This document shows positions 1 to 6,435 of a stretch of 9,077 nucleotides of DNA, one piece after another. Under the pieces are notes generated by a model. It saw only the letters and a list, made by a program, of their open reading frames with translations. It was not told the origin of the DNA and ran no database searches. Location: NCBI GenBank assembly GCA_024653385.1, contig JANLFZ010000248.1, positions 1-9,077 of the forward strand. The letters are read 5' to 3'. The stretch comes from Thermoguttaceae bacterium (GTDB lineage Bacteria; Planctomycetota; Planctomycetia; Pirellulales; Thermoguttaceae). Within the stretch, counting starts at the first letter, position 1; each line of letters begins with the position of its first letter. Made by a program: the position numbers and the translations under genes.

Positions 1-1009
1 GCGTGTGGGCGCGCAGATCCGCGTGCGGCAGCTCGCCGAGCCACTCCACGTTGGTCAGCTCGCGCTCCGCGATCCGCGCGCGCAGGGGCTCGCCGGCCGA
101 CTGGTAGATGAGCCGCATGATGCGGCCGTCGAAGTCGAATTCCTGATAGCGGTCCCATTGTTCGGTGAGGAAGAGGAACAGCGCCCGATCGCGCTGGTCG
201 CGCGGCATGAAGCCGGCAGCCACCGCGATGTCGCCGGCCGCCGCGTGGTCGCGTTCGATGGCCGCGCGGCAAAGCGCGTCCTGCGCCTCGGCGCTGCGCA
301 GACCGCGGAGGGCCTGTTCGGCCGCGCGGGCGATCGAAGGGTCCTGATCGGCCAGCGCGTCGAGCAGGGGATCCACGACCTCGGCGCCCAGGTGCCAAAG
401 CAGCTCGATTCGTCCTGCCTTCAGGGCGGTCAGAACCCGGACCGCAAGTGGGCCCGTGGCCACATGGCCGCGGCAGACGATCGCCTCTTCGAGTACGGCC
501 GCACGTGTCCTCGCCCAGAGAGCACACATCGCATCGATAGCGCCCTGATCTTGCAGCGAGCCCAAGGCTTCTTTCGCGTGTCGGGCGATGACGGGATCGA
601 CGTCGTCGGTTGCCTTCCAAAGAGTCGCTAGGACCTCGCCGGTCGCGCGGGCGAGAGGGTCCAGCTTGCCGACCTTCAGGGCGCTGAGCACGAAGGCGTC
701 AACGGGGCGCTCCGCCACCCAGCCGCAGCCGACGACCAGCGCTTCAAGAACCGCGTGGCGCCTGGAAACCCACGTCATCACGACTGCATCGATGCATGGC
801 TGAGTCGAGAGGCGGGCCAGGGCGGCGCGCGCGACGGCCTGAACGTCGTCGTCGCGGCTACGCACCAGGGCCTCGGCCAATGCCCGAGTGGCTTCCGGAG
901 TGGCGTCCTCAGCCAGCGCGAAAGCGGCCCGGCGCCGCAGGAAGCCTCCGATGAGCGGCCAGCGGCAGTAGAGCCGTCGGATGCAGCGTTTGAGCTTCTT
1001 CGAGTCCAT
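1..1009 (-). CDS. HEAT-repeat protein, C-terminus cut by left window edge
   Basis: An open frame starts with ATG at 1009 and runs off the left edge after 336 residues, so the C-terminus is missing. The protein is Ala/Leu/Arg-rich and helical, with HEAT/PBS-lyase-like helices. Three units of exactly 85 residues align without gaps (about 53-137, 138-222, 223-307). Shared positions include D74/D159/D244, L64/L149/L234, L67/L152/L237 and G96/G181/G266, and a fourth unit may begin near 307. A Trp/aromatic-rich segment (TEQWDRYQEFDFDGR, 282-296) ends the third unit. No signal peptide or membrane helix is visible, so it is probably cytoplasmic. HEAT solenoids normally act as protein-binding scaffolds; no enzymatic motif is seen. 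It follows the second DUF1257 gene by 21 nt on the same strand and is probably the last visible gene of that operon. Its specific partner is unknown. Confidence 0.85.
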   Translation of the reverse strand, partial: MDSKKLKRCIRRLYCRWPLIGGFLRRRAAFALAEDATPEATRALAEALVRSRDDDVQAVARAALARLSTQPCIDAVVMTWVSRRHAVLEALVVGCGWVAERPVDAFVLSALKVGKLDPLARATGEVLATLWKATDDVDPVIARHAKEALGSLQDQGAIDAMCALWARTRAAVLEEAIVCRGHVATGPLAVRVLTALKAGRIELLWHLGAEVVDPLLDALADQDPSIARAAEQALRGLRSAEAQDALCRAAIERDHAAAGDIAVAAGFMPRDQRDRALFLFLTEQWDRYQEFDFDGRIMRLIYQSAGEPLRARIAERELTNVEWLGELPHADLRAHT

Positions 1010-1030
1010 GGCCCCAGGGCAAATCACCAG

Positions 1031-1438
1031 TCAGGCTGAGCGTCGCAGCACCAGATGGATACGGCCCGTATCATCGGTTTCCTCACGGACAAGCGTGAAC
1101 CCCTGTTCGGCCAATTTCGCCCTGGCCGCGTGGTACGCGTATCGCTGCGTGAGCCGGCCGAGCCACTGGCCGGAATACCGGGCACGGTCGTAGTCGGAGA
1201 TGATCGCGTCGAAGGTTCCATCGCCGCGCCGTTTGAACCCCAGATCGTTGCTGAGCGGGCCGAGGTGCTGGCGGCGGATGATCACCTCGGCGCGTTGCGG
1301 CCGAAGGTCGCCTTGGTAGCCACAGAGGTGCTGCGCCGTCTCGCTGACTTCCACGTCACCAAACCCAAGGTCCGCCAAGGCGGCCACGAGGTGTTCTACC
1401 TCCGCTATCTGCGTCCGCAGCCTGGCGAAGTGCGACAT
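1031..1438 (-). CDS. DUF1257 (Ycf35-like) protein, divergent copy
   Basis: 135 residues starting MSHF, the typical start of this family. The ATG at 1438 follows a strong GGGAGGG ribosome-binding site lying inside the last codons of the upstream ATPase gene, so translation is probably coupled. The frame stays open far upstream but has no family similarity there. Visible family features are the N-terminal helix, a C-G-Y turn at 39-41, DLGFKR at 65-70 and the C-terminal block LTQRYAYH...GRIHLVLRR (96-133). The central ADWWGV motif of the sister protein encoded at 3786-4172 is replaced here by a SDYDRARYSGQW segment (81-92). Over the last 40 residues I count 31 identities with that sister, while the first two thirds differ strongly. 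The biochemical role is unknown; DUF1257 genes occur in cyanobacteria and plastids (ycf35). It probably works with the adjacent ATPase. Confidence 0.88.
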   Translation of the reverse strand: MSHFARLRTQIAEVEHLVAALADLGFGDVEVSETAQHLCGYQGDLRPQRAEVIIRRQHLGPLSNDLGFKRRGDGTFDAIISDYDRARYSGQWLGRLTQRYAYHAARAKLAEQGFTLVREETDDTGRIHLVLRRSA

Positions 1439-1440
1439 GC

Positions 1441-2964
1441 TTATTCCCTCCCACCGATGTCCAGGGCGACGAACTGTTGCTCGGCCTCGCGCGTTTCGGC
1501 GAACGAGGCCGACTGGGCGCGGCCTTCGCGGAGCCAGTTGCGCAGGGCCTCGATCGTCTCGCGTTGCGAGCGCGACAGCGGCACCTGGCGGCGCAAGGCC
1601 CCCACGATGTCGTCGGTGGTGAACTCCCGGCCCGCGTCGAACCCGACGTACATCGCGTCGATGACCGCCTGTTCGATCTCGGCGCCGACGTACCCCTCCG
1701 ACTCCCGCGCGAGCCGGGGAACGTCGTAATCGGCCGGCAACCGTCGGCGCTTCTGCAAATGGACTTCGAAGATCTCTTGGCGTTCCTGGAGCGTCGGCAG
1801 GTCGAGAAAGAAGATCTCGTCGAAGCGGCCCTTGCGGAGCAACTCGGGCGGAAGCATCGAGATGTCGTTGGCCGTGGCGACGACGAAGCATGGCGACTGC
1901 TTCTCCTGCATCCACGTGAGGATGGTGCCGAAGACGCGCGTGCTCGTGCCTCCGTCGAGCCCGCCCGAGGCCAACGCCTTCTCCATCTCGTCGATCCAGA
2001 CGATGCAGGGGGCGACGGTTTCGGCCAGACGCAGGGCCTTGCGCGCGCGTTCTTCGGATTCTCCCACCAGGCTGCCGAACAGGGCCCCCACGTCGAGGCG
2101 CAACAGCGGCAATCGCCACAGGCCGCCGATCATCTTGGCGGTAAGGCTCTTTCCCGTGCCGGGAATGCCGATCAGGCCGATCCCCTTGGGGGCCGGCAGC
2201 CCGTACTCGCGGGCCTCCTTGGTGAATGCTCGCTCGCGCAGCCGCAGCCAATTCTTGAGGACCCCCAACCCGCCCACGTCGTCGAGCGTCTCGTGGACCG
2301 AGTAGAACTCCAGGGCCTGGCTTTCGCGGATGATCTGCTTCTTTTCCTCGGTGACCAGGGCGATCGACCGGTCGTCGAGCGTCCCGTTGGCCACGAGGGC
2401 CTTGCCAAAGACCCGCTGGGCCTGGGCCGTGGTCAACCCCACGGCCGCTTGAACCAACTTCTCGCGTCCCAAGGGCGTGAGCTTGATCCTGACGCCGGGC
2501 AGACGCGTGAGCTTCTCGAGCACGGCTTCCAATTCGGTCGAGGTGGGCGGGGGGAACTCGACCACCACGCTCTCGTCTCTCAGCTCCTCGGGGATCTTGC
2601 CGCTGGGCGTGGTGATGAGAATCGACTTCTTGGCGAACTTCAGTCGCTGGACCACGTTGCGCAGCTTTCGCTTGATCTGCGGGTTGGCCCACCAATCGTG
2701 AAAGTCCTTGAGCACGTAGAGCCCCTCGCCCTCGGCCTTGTCGACTTGTTCCAAGGCGGTAAGCGCATCCCGGGCCGCGGGGACGGCGGCACCGCCCGCC
2801 AGCGTCTGGAACCCCTCGGCGGCATCCCAGGCGATGCACGCCCGGCGCGTCTGCTCGCACAGCGTCTTGACGGTTTGGACCGCGCGTTCCTCCTCCGACG
2901 TGATGACGATCACCAGCGTGAATCGGGCGCGGAGGTACGTGTCGAGTTGCTCTTCAAAGCCCAT
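1441..2964 (-). CDS. Ycf46-like AAA+ ATPase
   Basis: 507 residues with a complete AAA+ module in the C-terminal half: Walker A GIPGTGKS (266-273), Walker B IVWIDE (321-326), sensor 1 near N366 (VVATAND), arginine-finger region PPELLRKGRFDE (372-383) and sensor 2 GYVGAEIEQAV (424-434). All catalytic residues look intact. The N-terminal half (about 10-155) resembles a degenerate ATPase fold. It has ITSEEERAVQ, a Walker-B-like strand YVLKDFH (83-89) and ILITTP (115-120), but no Walker A. This layout is that of plastid and cyanobacterial Ycf46. The expected role is ATP-driven remodelling by a hexameric ring; the substrate is unknown. ATG at 2964 lies 11 nt inside the radical SAM gene, behind an AAGGG site, so the two are translationally linked. 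The second DUF1257 gene starts 2 nt after its stop. Confidence 0.93.
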   Translation of the reverse strand: MGFEEQLDTYLRARFTLVIVITSEEERAVQTVKTLCEQTRRACIAWDAAEGFQTLAGGAAVPAARDALTALEQVDKAEGEGLYVLKDFHDWWANPQIKRKLRNVVQRLKFAKKSILITTPSGKIPEELRDESVVVEFPPPTSTELEAVLEKLTRLPGVRIKLTPLGREKLVQAAVGLTTAQAQRVFGKALVANGTLDDRSIALVTEEKKQIIRESQALEFYSVHETLDDVGGLGVLKNWLRLRERAFTKEAREYGLPAPKGIGLIGIPGTGKSLTAKMIGGLWRLPLLRLDVGALFGSLVGESEERARKALRLAETVAPCIVWIDEMEKALASGGLDGGTSTRVFGTILTWMQEKQSPCFVVATANDISMLPPELLRKGRFDEIFFLDLPTLQERQEIFEVHLQKRRRLPADYDVPRLARESEGYVGAEIEQAVIDAMYVGFDAGREFTTDDIVGALRRQVPLSRSQRETIEALRNWLREGRAQSASFAETREAEQQFVALDIGGRE

Positions 2965-3550
2965 GACGGCACCCTTGCTCTGCGACGCGAAGTTCCCATC
3001 GGAGCGGATCGACGCCGCTTAGGATCACCTCGCCGCGGCGCCCGAGAATGACCTCGGCCGTGGGGAGCGAGGCGAAATCGGCCTCGGTGTAGCGCCGGGT
3101 GAGGAAGCAAAGCGGCTTCTGCGCCCAGCCCGACACCCCGGATGCCGACGGCCGGTAGCGCCCGGCCGCGACGACGTCGACGCAGCCGAGCAGCTCGGCG
3201 GCCGAGGGCATGGCCTGGATCTCGCTCCATTCGTAGCCGGTCAGGAGCACCACGGAGTAGTCGGTCCGGCGGCGCAGGCGACGGAGGAGAACCGTCAAGG
3301 GCGCCAGTTGCTCGAGCGGTTCGCCTCCGCTTACGGTCAGGCCCTCGATGGCCGCCCCCAGCGACTTGATGCGACGGAGCAGCGCATCGACCGACACCCA
3401 GCGCCCGCCGCCGGTCGCGTGCGTTTCCGGGTTGAAACACCCGGGACATCGCAACGAGCAGCCCTGCACCCACAGCACCGCGCGCGGCCCGGGCCCGTTG
3501 GCGTGGCTAACGGGGAGAAAACGGTGGATGCGCAGCCCCTGCCGGTTCAT
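2954..3550 (-). CDS. Radical SAM protein, NrdG-like single 4Fe-4S cluster type
   Basis: 198 residues from ATG at 3550, one base after the DUF2997 stop. A TTG at 3565 would add five residues and overlap that gene, and I consider it less likely. The N-terminus has the NrdG/PFL-activase style LRIHRFLPVSHANGPGPR. The cluster motif CSLRCPGC follows, with C31, C35 and C38 in CX3CX2C spacing, and then the SAM-binding motif SGGEP (74-78). The protein is short, with no SPASM or extra ferredoxin domain. It should bind one 4Fe-4S cluster and cleave S-adenosylmethionine in the cytoplasm. Family members classically install glycyl radicals on partner enzymes, but no glycyl radical enzyme (no NrdD or PflB) is encoded in this window. 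The target may therefore be another protein in this operon. The stop overlaps the ATPase start by 11 nt. Confidence 0.9.
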   Translation of the reverse strand: MNRQGLRIHRFLPVSHANGPGPRAVLWVQGCSLRCPGCFNPETHATGGGRWVSVDALLRRIKSLGAAIEGLTVSGGEPLEQLAPLTVLLRRLRRRTDYSVVLLTGYEWSEIQAMPSAAELLGCVDVVAAGRYRPSASGVSGWAQKPLCFLTRRYTEADFASLPTAEVILGRRGEVILSGVDPLRWELRVAEQGCRHGL

Positions 3551-3551
3551 G

Positions 3552-3761
3552 TTACGTTCCGCCAAGCCACTGCTGCTCGCGGAGCTGCTCCTGGGCGGTT
3601 TCCAAGGCCTCGGGAGTCATCTGGCGCTCCTCGACCTGGTTGCCCAGCGCGGCCTCGAGCGATTTGGTCAGCTCGAGGCAGCCCGGTCCCTTGACGCCCC
3701 GCACCTCGACCCGCACCTGGCCGTCCTTCTCGATGAATACCTCGATTTCTTGGAGTTCCAT
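3552..3761 (-). CDS. DUF2997 small protein
   Basis: 69 residues, beginning MELQEIEVFIEKDGQVRVEV. The pattern of a short strand, a D-G turn, VRVEVRGVKG, then a single conserved-looking Cys (C28) and a helix (CLELTKSLEAALG) matches DUF2997, a family of small proteins found beside DUF1257 genes. The C-terminal quarter is acidic/Gln-rich helix with a TPEALE segment. The start is fixed by a clear AGGAG site at 3772-3776, 10 nt upstream of ATG. It lies 24 nt after the first DUF1257 gene and one base before the radical SAM gene. Function is unknown. Given its size and position it could be a substrate, adaptor or regulatory subunit of the complex; this is inference. No signal peptide or membrane segment is seen. 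Confidence 0.88.
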   Translation of the reverse strand: MELQEIEVFIEKDGQVRVEVRGVKGPGCLELTKSLEAALGNQVEERQMTPEALETAQEQLREQQWLGGT

Positions 3762-3771
3762 AATCCCACTG

Positions 3772-3776
3772 CTCCT
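3772..3776 (-). promoter_or_regulatory. Shine-Dalgarno site of the DUF2997 gene
   Basis: AGGAG on the minus strand, 10 nt before the ATG at 3761, in the 24-nt gap between the DUF1257 and DUF2997 genes. It confirms the start of a gene that would otherwise be small enough to doubt. Confidence 0.75.
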
Positions 3777-3785
3777 CTGGGCCGG

Positions 3786-4172
3786 CTAGGCCGTGCGCCG
3801 AAGCACCAGGTGAATGCGGCCGTCCTGTTCGGTCTGTTCGGAGACCAGCTCGAAGCCCTGCTCGGCCAGCTTGGCGCGGGCCACGCGGTAGGCATAGCGC
3901 TGCGTGAGCTGCTCGAGGAACGTCTTTCGCCGGATGCCGCGCACGCCCCACCAATCGGCCACGACTTCGTATGTGCCCGAGCGCGTCCGGCGAAAACCGA
4001 TCGCGGCGGAGAGAAACCCGGTCGAGATCTTCATCTCGACCTTCGCTTGCCCGGCGCCGAAGCCCCACAGCCGCAGATCGCCCTCTTCAACCGAGTAGCC
4101 CAAGTCCTCCAGGGCCTCTTTGAGGGCCTGCTTCTCGACCATCTGGGTTCGAAGACGTGTGAAGTGCGACAT
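3786..4172 (-). CDS. DUF1257 (Ycf35-like) protein, canonical copy
   Basis: 128 residues from the family-typical MSHF start at 4172. A GTG 51 nt upstream is in frame, but the added sequence does not look like the family. It keeps the DUF1257 pattern: LKEALEDLGY (17-26), a LWGFG turn (35-39), IGFRR (58-62), SGTYEVVADWWGV (65-77) and the C-terminal LTQRYAY...AEQGF...GRIHLVLRR block (89-126). The Shine-Dalgarno signal is weak (only a distant GGA), unlike the downstream genes. It is the first gene of the six-gene operon, preceded by a 153-nt leader. The same family appears again at 1031-1438 as a divergent paralogue, which suggests two non-equivalent subunits. Biochemical function is unknown to me. 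Confidence 0.9.
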   Translation of the reverse strand: MSHFTRLRTQMVEKQALKEALEDLGYSVEEGDLRLWGFGAGQAKVEMKISTGFLSAAIGFRRTRSGTYEVVADWWGVRGIRRKTFLEQLTQRYAYRVARAKLAEQGFELVSEQTEQDGRIHLVLRRTA

Positions 4173-4197
4173 GGCTTGGTCGCATCCGTTTGGGGTT

Positions 4198-4233
4198 CCA
4201 CGTGGCAAACAGGTTCGCAGCACGTTGACGTGC
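4198..4233. repeat. Two ACGT-centred palindromes, candidate operator
   Basis: CCACGTGG (4198-4205) is a perfect 8-bp palindrome. GCACGT, TG, ACGTGC (4220-4233) is a perfect inverted repeat with 6-bp arms. Both contain CACGT cores, and their centres lie about 25 nt apart, 26 to 61 nt upstream of the first operon gene. The position suits a regulator site, but short GC-rich palindromes also arise by chance. Confidence 0.35.
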
Positions 4234-4236
4234 CTC

Positions 4237-4258
4237 TCCCCTCGACACCCGAAGGGGA
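4237..4258. repeat. Small hairpin (TCCCCT / AGGGGA)
   Basis: Inverted repeat with 6-bp arms at 4237-4242 and 4253-4258 and a 10-nt loop. No T-run follows on either strand, so it is not a classical terminator. It may be part of the operon leader structure. Confidence 0.3.
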
Positions 4259-4292
4259 TAGTCCCGTTTTCGCGCTCCTTCGCCGCGAGAAT

Positions 4293-4306
4293 CGGGGCGG
4301 TCCCCG
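4293..4306 (-). terminator. Weak GC hairpin after the alpha-galactosidase gene
   Basis: CGGGG (4293-4297), 4-nt loop, CCCCG (4302-4306), beginning 19 nt past the stop of the minus-strand alpha-galactosidase gene. Only ATTCT follows on the minus strand, so intrinsic termination is doubtful. It is the best terminator candidate in this gap. Confidence 0.25.
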
Positions 4307-4325
4307 TGAACGGTCAGTCAGCTTC

Positions 4326-6311
4326 CTATCGCGGTTTGCCAACGCGCACCAGCACCACGCCATGCCGGGGCACCGTCGACTCGAACTGGCCCTCCAACTC
4401 GCCCAGGTCCTTCTGGCGCCAGAGGTCGCGCACGGCCTGCTTGCCTTTCACGCCGATGTTGGACCACCGGGCCGTGACCACGGCGGGCATCTCGCCGCGG
4501 TTGAACAAGCCCACCGCCTTGGACCCGTCCTCCAGATCCTTGACCATCAGGAACCGCTCGTCGTCGAGGTGGATCACCCGGGCCGACTGGCCCAAGGGGT
4601 CTTGATCGACCTCGATCACCTCGGGATTGCAGAGCACGTTCAGGGTGAAGTCGTCCAAACGGCTCATGTCGCCGCTGTAGAACAAGGGGGCGGCCATCAG
4701 GCACCACAGCGACATGAAGGCATACTGCTCGCTCGGCGTGATGGGGCACGGTTTGGGCTCGCCGCCGGTCCGGGCATCGCCAATGAAGCCGATCTGGAGA
4801 TAATCGGGGTCGTTCCAGCTTCCCGGACGCGAGTGGGCCCGGTGCTTCGCGTTGGCCAGGGCCACGTCGAAGATCCGGTCCAACTCGAAGCCCAGGTCGC
4901 CGGCGGTTCGCCAGCTATGGCCGCCTACCTCGGCCCCCCACTCCCACACGTCGCCCATGCCGTACTGGCAGAGGTTGTACACGATGTCGCGCGGTTGGCG
5001 CTTGAGGATGTCGCCCATCAGCTTATAGGGTTTCTTGAGCGTCGGGAGGCTCTGGTCGCCCTTGACGATGTTGCCGTAGGAGCACCAGTCGTACTTGAGG
5101 AAATCGAATCCCCACTCGGCGAACTGCCGGGCGTCTTGCTCTTCGTGCTGGTAGCTGCCGGCGAAGCCCGCGCACGTGAACGGCCCGGGCGAGGTGTAGA
5201 TGCCCGCCTTGAGGCCCTTCGCGTGGATGTAGTCGCACAGGGCCTTCATGTCGGGAAAGTGTTTGTTCGGGACGATATTGCCCTTGGCGTCGCGGAGCGG
5301 TCCGACGCGCAGCGGGTCGTCGTACTTCGGGGCGTTCATCCAGCAGTCGTCGATGTTGACGTACTGGTAGCCGACGTCGGCCATGCCGCTGCGGATCATG
5401 ATGTCGGCGGCCTCGCGCATCATCTTGTCGGTTACGCGGTTGTAGTGCGCGTACCAGTGGTTCCAGCCCATCGGCGGCGTGAGGGCCAAGAGGTCGCCGG
5501 CAACGATCTTGAAAGGACGCTCGGCCGTACCGTGCGCGTTGGTAGCCTTGAGGGTCACGAGGTACTCGCCCCGCGGCGGCGTGGTTCCGGTAATGATGCC
5601 CGTCTGGGGATCGAGCTTGAGCCCCTCGGGCAGGTTCGCGGCGAAGGTCATGGGCCGCGCGCCGGTGGCCGGAATGCGATAAAGGAACGGGTTGCCGGGC
5701 CGCGCGCCGTAGACCTTCGGGCCGTTGATTCGGGGAGCCGGGCCAGGCTTGGGGGTGAGGATCACCGGGTCTTCGCGCGGACCAGGCACGGTTTTCGGCT
5801 TCGCGCCCGAGACGACGAACCGCGCGTCGGCCCAGTTGGCGTGGTCGTAGTTGACGCCGTCGCCCGCGTCGCCCACCGAGAGCAAGAGGAGCTTCACACC
5901 CCGCACGTCGAGGTCGACCGACTTGGCCGGCTGACCGGGCTTCATCACGCCCGAGTCGAAAAGCTTGCGCCCGTCGCCGACGATCTTGAACACCACCGAG
6001 GCGGGCCCGCCCGCGGCGTCGTCCACGCCCACCGAGGCCAGGAACCGCTCGGCGCCGCCGCCCAGCTCGATCCAAAGGGTGCTATTGGCGTGCGTTCCCA
6101 CGCCGCGTTTGAACGGCTGCCCGGCGATCGACAGCGGCTTCTCGCGGATCGAGCGGTTGACCTGGGGCTTGCCCCATCCCTGGCGCATGTGGCTCAAGTC
6201 GAGCGCGTCGAGCCAGAGGGTCTCCTCCGCACGGGTTAGAGGCACAAGCCCCACGAGCAGAGAAAGGAATGTGGCCGGAAACAGACGCCTCCCCAAAATG
6301 GTGCCAGTCAT
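4326..6311 (-). CDS. Secreted GH27 alpha-galactosidase with NPCBM and Ig-like domains
   Basis: 661 residues from ATG at 6311, chosen because GGAG sits 7 nt upstream and the protein then opens with a signal peptide (MTGTILGRRL, a hydrophobic core, cleavage likely after LTRA at residue 28). Domains in order are: NPCBM sugar-binding domain (about 30-167), a Pro-rich linker, an Ig-like He_PIG domain (about 200-272, NLPEGLKLDPQTGIITGT), the GH27 barrel (about 275-575) and a C-terminal beta domain. The catalytic nucleophile is D408 in FLKYDWC, and the acid/base is D472 in SWRTAGDL, by alignment with human alpha-galactosidase D170 and D231. IDDCW (320-324) and WNDPDYL (499-505) are substrate-site motifs. 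It should release terminal alpha-galactose from oligo- or polysaccharides outside the cytoplasm. Alpha-N-acetylgalactosaminidase or beta-arabinopyranosidase activity is possible within the family. Confidence 0.93.
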   Translation of the reverse strand: MTGTILGRRLFPATFLSLLVGLVPLTRAEETLWLDALDLSHMRQGWGKPQVNRSIREKPLSIAGQPFKRGVGTHANSTLWIELGGGAERFLASVGVDDAAGGPASVVFKIVGDGRKLFDSGVMKPGQPAKSVDLDVRGVKLLLLSVGDAGDGVNYDHANWADARFVVSGAKPKTVPGPREDPVILTPKPGPAPRINGPKVYGARPGNPFLYRIPATGARPMTFAANLPEGLKLDPQTGIITGTTPPRGEYLVTLKATNAHGTAERPFKIVAGDLLALTPPMGWNHWYAHYNRVTDKMMREAADIMIRSGMADVGYQYVNIDDCWMNAPKYDDPLRVGPLRDAKGNIVPNKHFPDMKALCDYIHAKGLKAGIYTSPGPFTCAGFAGSYQHEEQDARQFAEWGFDFLKYDWCSYGNIVKGDQSLPTLKKPYKLMGDILKRQPRDIVYNLCQYGMGDVWEWGAEVGGHSWRTAGDLGFELDRIFDVALANAKHRAHSRPGSWNDPDYLQIGFIGDARTGGEPKPCPITPSEQYAFMSLWCLMAAPLFYSGDMSRLDDFTLNVLCNPEVIEVDQDPLGQSARVIHLDDERFLMVKDLEDGSKAVGLFNRGEMPAVVTARWSNIGVKGKQAVRDLWRQKDLGELEGQFESTVPRHGVVLVRVGKPR

Positions 6312-6318
6312 GGTGGTG

Positions 6319-6322
6319 CTCC
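6319..6322 (-). promoter_or_regulatory. Shine-Dalgarno site deciding the alpha-galactosidase start
   Basis: GGAG on the minus strand, 7 nt before ATG 6311. The reading frame stays open 65 codons further upstream. This site together with the signal peptide places the real start here. Confidence 0.65.
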
Positions 6323-6365
6323 ATGGGTTCTCGTTGGGATTGCCGAGGGCTGGCTTGACCAGCGT

Positions 6366-6371
6366 GTTATA
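6366..6371 (-). promoter_or_regulatory. Candidate -10 box of the alpha-galactosidase gene
   Basis: TATAAC on the minus strand (5 of 6 to TATAAT), inside GGTATAAC, 54 nt before the ATG at 6311. It is the only AT-rich hexamer in the 124-nt gap. The position 17 nt upstream (GTGCAA) is a poor -35. If real, the gene has its own promoter and does not depend on the upstream cyclase gene. Confidence 0.35.
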
Positions 6372-6435
6372 CCAAGTCGGCGGCCACTTTGCACGCACTT
6401 CCCGCGCCACGCCGACAGCCCCCGACCGAGCGGCC

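Larger units (their letters stand above)
4173..4325 (-). promoter_or_regulatory. Leader and intergenic region upstream of the DUF1257/AAA operon
   Basis: 153 nt between the alpha-galactosidase stop and the first operon gene, both on the minus strand. No convincing -35/-10 pair could be picked by eye. The region is rich in short inverted repeats: CCACGTGG, GCACGT-TG-ACGTGC, a 6-bp-stem hairpin and a 5-bp GC hairpin, listed separately. It must hold the operon promoter unless transcription reads through from the glycosidase gene. Confidence 0.4.

Noticed and set aside
5..631. Plus-strand open frame of 208 codons at the left end
   Set aside because: Antisense to the HEAT-repeat gene, whose 85-residue periodicity supports the minus strand.
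1439..2860. Long N-terminal extension of the divergent DUF1257 frame
   Set aside because: The frame is open into the ATPase gene, but the sequence is compositionally biased and unlike the family. MSHF at 1438 with a GGGAGGG site is clearly the start.
1477..3051. Plus-strand open frame of 524 codons
   Set aside because: Antisense to the AAA+ ATPase, which has all its motifs. The plus-strand translation shows no recognisable pattern.
3551..3565. TTG at 3565 as start of the radical SAM gene
   Set aside because: It would overlap DUF2997 by 14 nt and add five residues with no family support. ATG 3550 gives the usual length before the NGPG segment.
3348..6239. Plus-strand open frame of 963 codons
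   Set aside because: It lies antisense to the DUF1257, DUF2997 and alpha-galactosidase genes, and its translation is low-complexity Ala/Arg/Gly/His/Leu without any domain. It is a high-GC shadow frame.
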